This document shows positions 17,779 through 26,864 of a stretch of 64,000 nucleotides of DNA, piece by piece. The notes below the pieces were generated by a model. That model did not search any database and had not been told where the DNA came from. It saw only the letters and a list, made by a program, of their open reading frames with translations. A program made the translations under genes and the position numbers. Positions within the stretch are counted from its first letter, which is position 1, and each line of letters begins with the position of its first letter. The DNA comes from Comamonadaceae bacterium (GTDB lineage Bacteria; Pseudomonadota; Gammaproteobacteria; Burkholderiales; Burkholderiaceae_C): positions 124,001-188,000 of the forward strand of contig JAIXUG010000004.1 of the NCBI GenBank assembly GCA_027484105.1, given 5' to 3'.

Positions 17779-18405
17779 TCAGGCTGCTGCGACCCCGTGC
17801 TCCATTTTTCGTCCCGCAATGAGGGCGGTGAAGAAACCGTTGAACCACTGCATGTTCACCGGTTTGGCCATGAAAATGGTGCCTTCGGGCAAGCCCCCTT
17901 TGGCCGCAATTTCATCTGGCGACAAGGCAGAAATCACCAAGCATGTCATGCGCTGAAATTGTGCGGATTGTTTGAGCGTTTTGAGCAGTTCAAACCCATC
18001 CACACCCGGCATGTTCAAGTCGGCGATCAACACATCGGGCTGAATGCTGGCCATGTCGATCAAGGCTTCCAGGCCGGAGGACATGGCCGTGCAATCGACG
18101 GGCATGTCGCAGCGGTTGCAAAAGTCGCGAATCATGTCGCGGGTCACTGGATCGTCCTCGACCAACAAAACTCGCAGCCGGTTTTCCTTGCTTTCCAGCG
18201 GACTGAGCAGCATGTTGTGCTTTTTTTGGTAATCGCGGATGGAGGGCATGGAGATGCGTCGGTGCCCACCTTGCGTCTTCCAGGCCTGCAGTTCATTCTT
18301 TTCCACCAAAGTCTGAATCGTGCCTACGGACAAACCAAGCAACTTGGCTGCGTAGGTGGTACCACAGTAGTCTTCGGGCGTGTCGGGGGTGTGAGGTGTT
18401 TGCAT
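17779..18405 (-). CDS. Response regulator with N-terminal MerR/excisionase-type HTH and C-terminal receiver domain
   Basis: This is a putative phosphorylation-controlled DNA-binding protein of 208 residues. Residues 14-62 form a MerR/excisionase-like winged helix (TYAAKLLGLSVGTIQ, then GGHRRIS). Residues 77-195 form a receiver domain with the acidic pocket E83-D84-D85, phospho-acceptor D129 in IADLNMPG and conserved K181. The order is the reverse of ordinary response regulators, where the receiver comes first. No histidine kinase is adjacent. It diverges from the acyl-CoA synthetase gene. Its targets are unknown. Confidence 0.88.
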   Translation of the reverse strand: MQTPHTPDTPEDYCGTTYAAKLLGLSVGTIQTLVEKNELQAWKTQGGHRRISMPSIRDYQKKHNMLLSPLESKENRLRVLLVEDDPVTRDMIRDFCNRCDMPVDCTAMSSGLEALIDMASIQPDVLIADLNMPGVDGFELLKTLKQSAQFQRMTCLVISALSPDEIAAKGGLPEGTIFMAKPVNMQWFNGFFTALIAGRKMEHGVAAA

Positions 18406-18594
18406 GTGTGTATTTTAGTGACAAAAATGCTAAAAATTCATTTTTGTAGCACTTTATGACGATAAAAACAACATCTTGAAACACTTTGGCGACCTGCGAA
18501 TGGGTTTCGTGCGGGGGTCTCGCTTGCGACAAACAGACCGGGCTTTGACGTGCATCACACGATTAACATGGTGAAAAAACACAGGAGACCCTTG

Positions 18595-20310
18595 ATGCCC
18601 GTTCATGCTGCTGTTTGGCCTGCCCGTTTGCCCGAACGGATCACCGCGCCTGCCACTTCTTTGTGGATGAACTTGGCCATCAGTGCCATGCGATACCCCG
18701 ACAAGGCCGCACTCGTTTTCATGGGCCGTGTCTGGACCTACCAAGAGTTGATGGCCAGTGCCGAGCGCCTCGCGGGCCAGCTGCGCGGCCTGGGTGTGCA
18801 AACTGGGGACCGGGTGGTTTTGGACATGCAAAACTGCCCGCAGCTGGTCATCGCCCACTTTGCCATCTTGCGCATCGACGCGGTGGTGGTGCCCGTCAAC
18901 CCCATGAACCGGGCCGAAGAGCTCAAGCACTACATCACCGACCCCGACACGAAAGTGGCGGTGACCACAGCCGATTTGGCGCCCGAGCTGGCGCAGGCCA
19001 GCGCGGCTTTGCCGTCCGAGCAGCGCCTGAAACACCTGGTGGTCACCCAGTTCACCGATGTGTTCGACCCAGAGGCCCTGGCCCCCGAAGACATGCCCGA
19101 GGCCTGGCGTCCCTGGTTGCTGCCGGTGCGGGCTTTGCCCGAGTTGGTCGATGGCAAGGTGCATGCCTGGGCCGATCTGATGGCGGCCACCGCGGTGGAC
19201 CTGCCGCCGCCGCAGGCCAAGACGGATGACTTGGCCGTCTTGCCTTACACCAGCGGCACCACCGGCTTGCCCAAGGGCTGCATGCACACGCACGGCACCA
19301 TCATGCATAACGCCATGTCCAGCGGCTTGTGGGGCAATGGCACGCCGGCCAATGTGACCTTGTGCGTGGTGCCCATGTTCCACATCACCGGCATGGTCAG
19401 CGTCATGCACACCAGCATCTTGTTGGGGGCCAGCCTGGTGCTGATGCCGCGCTGGGACCGCGATGTGGCGGGGCATTTGATCTCCAAGTGGCGCGTCACG
19501 CACTGGACCAACATCCCGACCATGGTGATCGACTTGTTGGGCAGTCCGCACATGGACCGTTATGACCTGAGCAGCCTGGTTTACATCGGCGGTGGCGGCG
19601 CGGCCATGCCCGAGGCCGTGGCCCAGCGCTTGCTGGACCAGTTCGGCCTGCGTTATGTGGAGGGCTATGGCCTGACCGAAACGGCAGCGCCTTCGCACAC
19701 CAACCCGCCCGATGCGCCCAAGAAACAGTGTTTGGGTATCCCGTTCATGAACGTAGAGTCGCGCATCGTCGATCCAGACACCCTGCGCGAGTTGCCGCCA
19801 GGCGAGTCGGGCGAGATCGTGATCAGCGGCCCGCAGGTGTTCAAGGGTTACTGGAAGCGGCCTGAGGCCACCGCTGCAGCGTTTTTTGAGCGCGATGGCT
19901 TCCTGTTTTTCCGTTCAGGTGACATGGGGCGGGTGGATGAAGAGGGTTACTTCTTCATGACCGACCGCTTGAAGCGCATGATCAACGCCAGTGGCTTCAA
20001 GGTGTGGCCTGCCGAGGTCGAGGCCCTGATGTTTCGTCACCCGGCCATCCAGGAGGCTTGCATCATCGCCACCCGCGACGCCTACCGAGGCGAGTCGGTC
20101 AAGGCGGTGGTGGTCTTGCGGCAAGACCACAAAGGCCAAGTCAGCGAGCAGGACATCATCGACTGGTGCCGTGAAAACATGGCGGTTTACAAGATGCCCC
20201 GCGCGGTGACTTTTGTGGATGCCTTGCCCAAAAGCGGCAGCGGCAAAGTCATGTGGCGGGCCCTGCAAGAGGCCGAGATGGCCGCTTTGGGGGCCCCGGC
20301 CAAAGCCTGA
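18595..20310 (+). CDS. Acyl-CoA synthetase (AMP-binding, ANL superfamily)
   Basis: This enzyme activates a fatty or other carboxylic acid to its CoA thioester through an acyl-AMP intermediate. The 571 residues include the P-loop-like YTSGTTGLPKG, the GYGLTE adenylation motif, the hinge region (SGDMGRVDEEGYFF, TDRLKRMI) and the C-terminal catalytic lysine in SGSGKVMW. ATG 18595 follows an ACAGGAGA ribosome site. It is the first of three rightward genes at close spacing (18 and 30 bp), with an LLM oxidoreductase and a MetE-like protein. The chain length is not determinable; a medium/long-chain fatty acid is typical for this subgroup. Confidence 0.92.
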   Translation: MPVHAAVWPARLPERITAPATSLWMNLAISAMRYPDKAALVFMGRVWTYQELMASAERLAGQLRGLGVQTGDRVVLDMQNCPQLVIAHFAILRIDAVVVPVNPMNRAEELKHYITDPDTKVAVTTADLAPELAQASAALPSEQRLKHLVVTQFTDVFDPEALAPEDMPEAWRPWLLPVRALPELVDGKVHAWADLMAATAVDLPPPQAKTDDLAVLPYTSGTTGLPKGCMHTHGTIMHNAMSSGLWGNGTPANVTLCVVPMFHITGMVSVMHTSILLGASLVLMPRWDRDVAGHLISKWRVTHWTNIPTMVIDLLGSPHMDRYDLSSLVYIGGGGAAMPEAVAQRLLDQFGLRYVEGYGLTETAAPSHTNPPDAPKKQCLGIPFMNVESRIVDPDTLRELPPGESGEIVISGPQVFKGYWKRPEATAAAFFERDGFLFFRSGDMGRVDEEGYFFMTDRLKRMINASGFKVWPAEVEALMFRHPAIQEACIIATRDAYRGESVKAVVVLRQDHKGQVSEQDIIDWCRENMAVYKMPRAVTFVDALPKSGSGKVMWRALQEAEMAALGAPAKA

Positions 20311-20328
20311 AGCATCACACAAATCCGC

Positions 20329-21342
20329 ATGAGTTTGAAGCTTTCCATCCTGGACCAATCTGCCGCTGCCTCCGGGCGAGGGCAAGACGTCACCATCCGC
20401 CAGACGCTGGCTCTGGCCGAGCAGGCCGAGGCCTGGGGCTACCACCGTTTTTGGGTGAGCGAGCACCACAGCCACCCCAGCATCGTGGGCACTGCGCCCG
20501 AGGTCTTGATGGCGGCGATTGCCGCTCGCACGCAACGCATCCGATTGGGCAGCGCGGGTGTGATGTTGCCGCATTATTCGGCACTCAAAGTGGCCGAGCA
20601 GTTTCGGGTGCTGGACGCCTTGGCCTCCGGCCGCATCGACCTGGGCGTGGGCCGCGCACCGGGCAGCGATGGGCGCACGGCCCAACTGCTCAACCCGGAC
20701 CGCCACGCTTCCGAGCGCTTTCCCCATCAAGTCATGGAGCTGCAGGCCTGGGTCAAGGGCCAGAACCTGCCGCCCGGTCATCCGGGGCACAACGTGTATG
20801 CCTACCCACAGTCGGACACTTCGCCCGAGGTCTGGATGCTGGGCAGCTCGGACTATGGCGCGCAGCTGGCGGCGCATCTGGGCTTGCCTTATGCGTTTGC
20901 CTACTTCATCACCGACGGGCAGGGCGCCGACGAAGCCTTGCAGATTTACCGTGAGACCTTCAGGCCCAGCGCGGGTCTGGCCAAGCCCCATGCCGCCCTG
21001 TGCGTGTGGGCGCTGGCAGCTGACACCGACGAAGCAGCGCTGCACCTGTTTGAGAGCCGTGCCCGCTGGAAGATGGACCGCAACCTGGGCCGCATTGGGC
21101 CTCTGTTGCCGCCCGAAGAAGCGGCGCGCGATTACAGCCCAGCCGAGCAGTTGGCGCTGGAGCGTCTGCGCGAAGGGGCCTTGATCGGCTCAGCCGCCAC
21201 GGTGGGCCGCAAATTGCGCCAACTGGCCGCGCGGCTGGAGGTGCAAGAGTTGGTGGTCATCACCTGGACGCATGACCCTGCAGCGCAAATGCGCTCTTAC
21301 GAGTTGCTCGCCCAAGAATTTGGTTTGACGGCAAACTCATGA
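20329..21342 (+). CDS. Luciferase-like (LLM class) flavin-dependent oxidoreductase
   Basis: This is a probable FMNH2-dependent monooxygenase or related enzyme. Its 337 residues have the bacterial luciferase-like TIM-barrel signatures: LSILDQSAAASGRG at the start, WGYHRFWVSEHHSHPS, LGSAGVMLPHYSALKVAEQFRVLD and RIDLGVGRAPGSDGRT. This resembles the MsnO8-type LLM group. It lies 18 bp after the acyl-CoA synthetase and 30 bp before the core MetE gene. No flavin reductase gene is present nearby. The substrate is unknown. Confidence 0.9.
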   Translation: MSLKLSILDQSAAASGRGQDVTIRQTLALAEQAEAWGYHRFWVSEHHSHPSIVGTAPEVLMAAIAARTQRIRLGSAGVMLPHYSALKVAEQFRVLDALASGRIDLGVGRAPGSDGRTAQLLNPDRHASERFPHQVMELQAWVKGQNLPPGHPGHNVYAYPQSDTSPEVWMLGSSDYGAQLAAHLGLPYAFAYFITDGQGADEALQIYRETFRPSAGLAKPHAALCVWALAADTDEAALHLFESRARWKMDRNLGRIGPLLPPEEAARDYSPAEQLALERLREGALIGSAATVGRKLRQLAARLEVQELVVITWTHDPAAQMRSYELLAQEFGLTANS

Positions 21343-21372
21343 GCTTTGAATTTTCAATCCAAGGAATTTGAC

Positions 21373-22392
21373 ATGTTCACCACCGCAATCGCTGGCAGCC
21401 TGCCCAAACCGGCCTGGCTGGCCGAAACCGAAAAACTCTGGCCCCAGTGGACCACCCAGGGCCCCGAGTTGCAGCAAGCCAAGGCCGACGCCACGCTCTT
21501 GTGGATCAAGGCGCAAGAAGATGCGGGGCTGGACGTGATCGGCGACGGCGAGCAAGCCCGTCAGCACTTTGTGCACGGTTTTGTGGAGCAGGTCGAGGGC
21601 ATCGACTTTGTGAACAAAGTCACCATGGGCATCCGCAACAACCGCTACGACGCGCAGGTGCCGCAGGTCATCGCGCCGCTGCGCCTGAAGGGCCGTGTGC
21701 ACGCCTTTGAAGCCCAACTGGCCCGCGCCCACACGAAGAAAAAGTTGAAATTCACATTGCCTGGCCCGATGACGATTGTGGACACCGTGGCCGACCGCTT
21801 TTACGGCGACAAGGTCAAGATGGCCATGGCCTTTGCCGAGTTGCTCAACCAGGAAGCGCTGGCGCTGCAAGCCGATGGCGTGGACATCATCCAGTTCGAC
21901 GAGCCCGCGTTCAACGTCTACATGGAAGAAGCCGCCGACTGGGGCGTCAAGGCGCTGGAGGTGGCCGCACGCGGGCTGACCTGCACCACCGCCGTGCACA
22001 TTTGCTACGGCTACGGCATCGAAGCCAACAACAAGTGGAAAGAAACCCTGGGCCATGAGTGGCGTCAGTACGAAAAAGTCTTCCCAGCCTTGGCCAAGAG
22101 CAGCATCCAGCAAGTGAGCCTCGAGTGCATGCACTCGCACGTGCCGATGGAGATGATGCAATTGCTGGAAGGCAAAGACGTGATGGTGGGGGTGATCGAC
22201 GTGGCCAACCCCGCGATTGAGACCGCTGAAGAAATCGCCGACACCATTGGCCGCGCCCTGCAGTACGTGCCCAAAAACCGCTTGATTGCCTGCACCAACT
22301 GCGGCCTGGCGCCCATGAGCCGCGCCGTGGCAGAAGCCAAGCTCAAGGCCTTGGCCGAGGGCGCCAAGCTGGCCAGTCAGCGTTACGCCTGA
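21373..22392 (+). CDS. Core-MetE type (cobalamin-independent fold) methionine synthase
   Basis: This is a methyltransferase that probably transfers a methyl group to homocysteine to make methionine. It has 339 residues, only the C-terminal half of classical MetE (about 750), so it belongs to the short 'core' family. The zinc-thiolate set is present: H209 and C211 in AVHICYGYG, E251 in SLECMHSH and C310 in CTNCGLAP. The start at 21373 follows AAGGAATT. Without the N-terminal half it cannot use folate in the MetE manner; core enzymes use methylcobalamin, a corrinoid protein or unknown donors. No DUF1852 (MesX) partner is in the window. It is the last gene of the acs-LLM group. Confidence 0.87.
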   Translation: MFTTAIAGSLPKPAWLAETEKLWPQWTTQGPELQQAKADATLLWIKAQEDAGLDVIGDGEQARQHFVHGFVEQVEGIDFVNKVTMGIRNNRYDAQVPQVIAPLRLKGRVHAFEAQLARAHTKKKLKFTLPGPMTIVDTVADRFYGDKVKMAMAFAELLNQEALALQADGVDIIQFDEPAFNVYMEEAADWGVKALEVAARGLTCTTAVHICYGYGIEANNKWKETLGHEWRQYEKVFPALAKSSIQQVSLECMHSHVPMEMMQLLEGKDVMVGVIDVANPAIETAEEIADTIGRALQYVPKNRLIACTNCGLAPMSRAVAEAKLKALAEGAKLASQRYA

Positions 22393-22590
22393 GGTCCGGG
22401 GGCCACACCCCGCGGCACCCTGGCACCGCCTGTTGGTGCTGGGGGGCTGCATGCCCTCTTTCAGGTACTTCGGATCGGGGCCCCTCCATCGAGCTGGGCG
22501 AGTGGCGCATTTGAACACCGCTGTTCTGCCAGATCAGCAGGGTTTGGCGCGTTATGCTCTGCATCTTTGCCTGATTTTTCGGACATCCTC

Positions 22591-23343
22591 ATGCCTCAAC
22601 AAACACTGCAACCCCCTTTGACCGTGCCCGATCAGCTCGGGGTGACTTTGTCTCACCAGGGTTTTGCGGTGCTGAGTGCCTCCAGTGTTTGCGATTTGGC
22701 AGGTGTTTCTCTTGAGCAACTGAAGTCCTTGGAGCCAAGTTGGCATGATTTGCCGCCGGACCAATACCTCAAGGATGGTGGCCGTTACCGCCGTCGGCGT
22801 CATGCCAGTTTCGAGGTCAGCGCCGCAGCACTCAAGCCCATGCCGCACCGCGCGCATTGGCAACCCTTGTCATACAACGCTTTGCATGGCGGCATGCAGC
22901 GCTGGTTTGAGCCCATGGCCTCTGAGGTGGTGCAACAAGCGGCATGGTCCGCATTGCTGCGTTGGCTGGGCAGCGTGGCATCTGCGGCGCAAGGTGATCA
23001 GACCTGGTACACCGAGGCGCACCAGTTCCGCATCGACACCACAGACGGCATTGGTCGCCCCACACCCGAAGGCGCGCACCGCGATGGCGTGAACTGGGTC
23101 GCCGTGTTCCTGATCGGACGCCATGGCATCAAGGGTGGCGAAACCCGCGTGTTTGACATGGACAGCCCGCGTGGCCAGCGCTTCACGCTGAGCGAGCCTT
23201 GGTCGCTGCTGTTGCTGGACGACACCCGCGTGATCCACGAAACCACGCCCATTCAGCCGGAGCAAGCAGGTGGCTGGCGCGACACGCTGGTGGTCACTTT
23301 GCGCTCGGGTGGCTTTCTGGATGCGCCAGCTGCAAAAAACTGA
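22591..23343 (+). CDS. 2-oxoglutarate/Fe(II)-dependent dioxygenase (PF10014-like, amino-acid hydroxylase family)
   Basis: This oxygenase probably hydroxylates or sulfoxidises an amino acid. The 250-residue protein has the facial triad H163-x-D165 (HRDGVNW) and H216 (IHETTPI), with R230 for 2-oxoglutarate. The layout matches the family that includes Bacillus L-isoleucine dioxygenase. The ATG at 22591 is chosen over an upstream in-frame TTG at 22567. A 198-bp gap separates it from the MetE-like gene, so it may have its own promoter. The substrate is unknown; a methionine link is only suggested by position. Confidence 0.85.
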   Translation: MPQQTLQPPLTVPDQLGVTLSHQGFAVLSASSVCDLAGVSLEQLKSLEPSWHDLPPDQYLKDGGRYRRRRHASFEVSAAALKPMPHRAHWQPLSYNALHGGMQRWFEPMASEVVQQAAWSALLRWLGSVASAAQGDQTWYTEAHQFRIDTTDGIGRPTPEGAHRDGVNWVAVFLIGRHGIKGGETRVFDMDSPRGQRFTLSEPWSLLLLDDTRVIHETTPIQPEQAGGWRDTLVVTLRSGGFLDAPAAKN

Positions 23344-23388
23344 ACCTTGTTTGGGGTGATCCCGGCGCACCGGGATCCGCTTGGTTCA
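23341..23388. terminator. Nested inverted repeat spanning two converging stop codons
   Basis: GATCCCGG at 23358-23365 pairs with CCGGGATC at 23370-23377 around a CGCA loop. An outer pair TGAACC (23341-23346) and GGTTCA (23383-23388) includes the stop codons of both converging genes. No T-run follows, so it may work as a Rho-aided or transcript-protecting hairpin. Confidence 0.6.
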
Positions 23389-24570
23389 CATGCGCTCAAA
23401 AATCGCGGCAATGCCCTGACCACCGCCGATGCACATGGTCACCAGGGCATATCGGCCATTGATGCGCTGCAGTTCATACAGGGCTTTGACGGTGATGAGT
23501 GCCCCGGTGGCGCCGATGGGGTGACCCAGCGAGATGCCTGAGCCGTTGGGGTTGACCTTGGCCGGGTCCAGCCCCAGTTCGCGGGTCACGGCGCAGGCTT
23601 GGGCGGCAAAGGCTTCGTTGGCTTCGATCACGTCCAGATCATTCACACTCAGGCCGGTTTTCTTGAGCACGGCTTGCGTGGCCGAGATCGGGCCCACACC
23701 CATGATCTTGGGGTCCAGACCCGTGTGGGCATAGCCCACCAAGCGGGCCATGGGCTTGGCCCCACGGGCCTTGGCGGCGCCAGCTTCCATCAGCACCAGG
23801 GCGGCTGCGGCGTCGTTGATGCCCGAGGCGTTGCCCGCGGTCACCGTGCCGTTTTCTTTGACGAACACGGGCTTGAGTTTGGCCATGTCTTCGAGCTTGC
23901 AACCGGGGCGGAAGTGCTCGTCGGTGGTGTAAGCCACGTCGCCTTTCTTGCTCTTGAGCATGACCGGCATGATTTGGTCTTTGAAGTAGCCCGCAGCGGT
24001 GGCACGTTCGGCGCGGTTGTGGCTTTCCAGCGCCAAGGCGTCCTGCATCTCGCGGGTGATGCCGTACTTGGCGGCTACGTTCTCGGCGGTCACGCCCATG
24101 TGGATGTTGTGGAAGGGGTCGTGCAATGCGCCGATCATCATGTCGACCATCTTGGCATCGCCCATGCGGATGCCCCAGCGGCTGGCCAGGCTGGCATAGG
24201 GCGCGCGGCTCATGTTTTCTGCACCGCCGCCAATGGCGATGTCGCAGTCACCCAGCAAGATGGACTGGCTGGCGTTCACGATGGCCTGCAGGCCCGAGCC
24301 GCACAGGCGGTTCACGTTGTAGGCAGGGGTGGCTTCGGCGCAGCCGCCGTGGATGGCCGCCACGCGCGACAGGTACATGTCTTTGGGCTCGGTGTTGACC
24401 ACATGGCCGAACACCACATGGCCGACGTCCTTGCCTTCGACGCCGGCGCGTGCCATCGACTCGCGCACCACTTGCGCGGCCAACTCGGTGGGGGCGATGT
24501 CCTTGAGGCTGCCGCCAAAGGTACCAATGGCGGTGCGCACACCGCTGACAACAACAACTTCTCGGCTCAT
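23386..24570 (-). CDS. Acetyl-CoA C-acyltransferase (thiolase, beta-ketothiolase)
   Basis: This enzyme makes or cleaves 3-ketoacyl-CoA with CoA, in fatty-acid breakdown or polyhydroxyalkanoate precursor supply. The 394 residues carry the acyl-accepting C90 (NRLCGSGLQA), H350 (GHPIGATGA) and C380 (CIGGGQG). The ATG at 24570 has GGAGACC just upstream and MSREVVVVSGVRTAIGTFGG is the usual beginning. Similarity in this region is to the PhaA/BktB group. It converges with the dioxygenase gene; no PHA synthase lies near. Confidence 0.94.
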   Translation of the reverse strand: MSREVVVVSGVRTAIGTFGGSLKDIAPTELAAQVVRESMARAGVEGKDVGHVVFGHVVNTEPKDMYLSRVAAIHGGCAEATPAYNVNRLCGSGLQAIVNASQSILLGDCDIAIGGGAENMSRAPYASLASRWGIRMGDAKMVDMMIGALHDPFHNIHMGVTAENVAAKYGITREMQDALALESHNRAERATAAGYFKDQIMPVMLKSKKGDVAYTTDEHFRPGCKLEDMAKLKPVFVKENGTVTAGNASGINDAAAALVLMEAGAAKARGAKPMARLVGYAHTGLDPKIMGVGPISATQAVLKKTGLSVNDLDVIEANEAFAAQACAVTRELGLDPAKVNPNGSGISLGHPIGATGALITVKALYELQRINGRYALVTMCIGGGQGIAAIFERM

Positions 24571-24708
24571 AGAGGTCTCCAGTTTAAAAAATCGCGTTTC
24601 AGGCGGGTCGTTCGCCATGGGTTGACGGTGGCTGTCAGTGTCAGACTTGAAAGCTACAAGCGCCTGACATCTTTTTGCCGTCAAGGGGGGGTGTGCTGGC
24701 CAAGCTGA

Positions 24709-25464
24709 TCAGCCGCGCACATCGCCAACAGGCTGATGCCCGAAGTCGGGGCGATCCAGATAGGCCAAGACTTGCGCAGCGGCATGGGCAGGTGAGCTCA
24801 GCAAGCCTTGCGCTTTGAGACCCAGGAATTTGGCTTGGTCCGGAAAAGCCTCGCCTGCGGCACCGCGCAACTGTACCTGCATGTCGGTGTCAATCACACC
24901 TGGGGCCAAAGAACAGACCTTGGCCCCGTTGGGCCGCAGGGCTTCGTCCAGCGCCATGCAACGGGTGAAATGGTCCATGCCCGCTTTGGCTGCGCAGTAT
25001 CCGGACTGCGAGGCCATGGGCGAGCGCCCCAGGCCCGATGAAATGTTGAGCACTTTGCGCGGGATGGTCCAGTTGGCTGTGGCCCCCAAAAAGGCAGCGG
25101 ACAGCTGCAGGGGCGCCTCCAGACCCACGCGCAGGGCCTGGGCCAGATCGGCAGGGTTGGACTGGCTGAGCGGCACGATGGGCGGGATGACCCCGGCATT
25201 GTTGATCAGGCTCACGCTGGCCAATTCGGTCGGATTTTGGGTCTGCAGCCAGGCTTTGAGGCGTTCGCTGGCCGCCAGGCCGTCGGCCAAGTCTTGGGTC
25301 CACTGGGTCAATGGGGCCCCTGTGGCCGAGGCCAGACGGTTCAGGGCTGGGTTGGCGTGGCGGGAGATGCACAGCAGGCTGTGGCCCGCTTGCAGCAGTT
25401 GTTCGGCCATGGCCAGGCCCATGCCCCGTGAAGCCCCGGTGAGGATGTAAAGCTGTGTCTTCAT
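24709..25464 (-). CDS. SDR family oxidoreductase
   Basis: This is a 251-residue NADP-dependent reductase with TGASRGMG at the start, NNAG in the middle, and Ser (NISSGLGR) and YCAAK as the catalytic pair. It resembles the benzil reductase/sepiapterin-reductase-like SDRs. The start is chosen at 25464 (MKTQLYILTGA); in-frame ATG codons at 25473 and 25503 are possible. It begins 35 bp after the triheme cytochrome gene and may be the last gene of that operon. The substrate is unknown. Confidence 0.8.
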   Translation of the reverse strand: MKTQLYILTGASRGMGLAMAEQLLQAGHSLLCISRHANPALNRLASATGAPLTQWTQDLADGLAASERLKAWLQTQNPTELASVSLINNAGVIPPIVPLSQSNPADLAQALRVGLEAPLQLSAAFLGATANWTIPRKVLNISSGLGRSPMASQSGYCAAKAGMDHFTRCMALDEALRPNGAKVCSLAPGVIDTDMQVQLRGAAGEAFPDQAKFLGLKAQGLLSSPAHAAAQVLAYLDRPDFGHQPVGDVRG

Positions 25465-25499
25465 GGGTGTCATGTTAGCGGTGTTGGGGGGATGGCCCA

Positions 25500-26864
25500 T
25501 CAAGACCCCTGGGCCGCCCGGATGCGGTTGACTTGCAGTGGCGTGACTTCACCCGCGCGGTGGCCCCATTGGGTGCGCAGGTGGGTGAGCACAGCGGCGA
25601 TGTCGCGGTCGTCCAATTCCAGCACGGCGGGCGGCATGCCAAAGGGTCGAGGGTGGCCTGCGGTCGCGGGGCCATAGCCGCCGTACAGCACCAGTTGCAC
25701 CAGGTTGGTGGGGTCTTTCAAAAGCACCGCGCGGTTGCCAGCCAGAGAGGGGTAGGCCACTTCGCCCGATGCGGTTTTTTGGCCTTGGCCTTGTTCACCA
25801 TGGCATTGCACGCATTGGCGTTCGTAGACCTTGGCACCCTGGGTGGCCACAGACAGGCTGATGCGGGCAGCTTGGGGCGCAAGAACCTTCTGGGGCGCGG
25901 TTTGGGCACGCGACTGCAGATACACCGCCATGGCTTGCAGGTCTGCCGCACTCAAGTGCTGCAAGCTGTGCTGGACGACTTCGCCCATGGGGCCGTTGGT
26001 TTGCGCTGTCTCAGAGGCCCCGTCGCGCAGCAGTCGAACGATTTCGGGCAGTGGTGTGCTGGCCAAACCCGACTCTGCATCGCTGGTCAGGTTGGGGGCA
26101 TACCAATTGACCACCGGCATCAGGCCCCCCGATAAATCGTGCACGGGGCCACTGGCTCCGAGGGCATTGCGCGGGCTGTGGCAGGCGGCGCAGTGGCCCA
26201 GGCCTTGCACCAGGTAAGCGCCGCGGTTCCACTCGGCGCTTTGCGCTGGCTTGGCCTCGAAAGGGCTGGGCGCGAAGAACATGCTGCGCCAGACCGCCAA
26301 AGCGGGTTGCGTGCCCACAGGCCAGACCAGGCTGTGGTCGGCTTGGGCCTGCACCACCGGGGGCAGGGTGTTCAGCCAGGCAAAGATCGCATCGCTGTCG
26401 GGGCGGGTGATGATGCTGGTGTGGTTGTACGGGAAAGCCGGGGCCAACAAACGGCCGTCCTTGGAGCGGCCCCGGTGCAAGGCTTGCCAGAAGTCCTGAG
26501 CGCTCCAGCGCCCCAGGCCGGTGTCAGGGTCGGGTGTGAGGTTGCTGCTGTACACCCCGCCAAACGGCGTGTCGATGCGGCGCCCCCCTGCCCAAGGGGT
26601 GCCCCCGCGTGCGGTGTGGCAGGCCATGCAGTTGCCCGCCAGCGCCAGGTAGCGGCCTTGTTCGATTTGCGCAGGACCCACAGGCGCTGAAGCCAGGGGG
26701 GCTGTATCGGCGGCGGGTGCTTCGCGGCCCCACAGCAGATCACCCCAGTTGTCTGCAACGACCCCCATGGACAAGGCCAGACCCGTGGCCAAAAGCCATT
26801 TCAAAGCGCGTACCCCATGTGCTGTGGGCTGAGCGCTGTGGTCGGTGTCGGTGACGCGCTTCAT
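25500..26864 (-). CDS. Membrane-anchored triheme cytochrome c (alcohol-dehydrogenase subunit type)
   Basis: This periplasmic electron carrier has three c-type haem-binding sites: CMACH (about 80-84), CAACH (about 225-229) and CVQCH (about 355-359). An N-terminal hydrophobic segment (about 20-37) acts as signal or anchor. The 454-residue layout is that of the cytochrome subunit of membrane dehydrogenases (alcohol, aldehyde, gluconate), where it passes electrons to ubiquinone. No flavin or PQQ dehydrogenase is adjacent, so the partner is unknown. Its start overlaps the previous cytochrome stop by 4 bp. Confidence 0.9.
   Translation of the reverse strand: MKRVTDTDHSAQPTAHGVRALKWLLATGLALSMGVVADNWGDLLWGREAPAADTAPLASAPVGPAQIEQGRYLALAGNCMACHTARGGTPWAGGRRIDTPFGGVYSSNLTPDPDTGLGRWSAQDFWQALHRGRSKDGRLLAPAFPYNHTSIITRPDSDAIFAWLNTLPPVVQAQADHSLVWPVGTQPALAVWRSMFFAPSPFEAKPAQSAEWNRGAYLVQGLGHCAACHSPRNALGASGPVHDLSGGLMPVVNWYAPNLTSDAESGLASTPLPEIVRLLRDGASETAQTNGPMGEVVQHSLQHLSAADLQAMAVYLQSRAQTAPQKVLAPQAARISLSVATQGAKVYERQCVQCHGEQGQGQKTASGEVAYPSLAGNRAVLLKDPTNLVQLVLYGGYGPATAGHPRPFGMPPAVLELDDRDIAAVLTHLRTQWGHRAGEVTPLQVNRIRAAQGS

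Noticed and set aside
22393-22590. Possible terminator or riboswitch after the MetE-like gene
   Set aside because: A weak interrupted stem with no T-run and no recognisable cobalamin or SAM riboswitch features.
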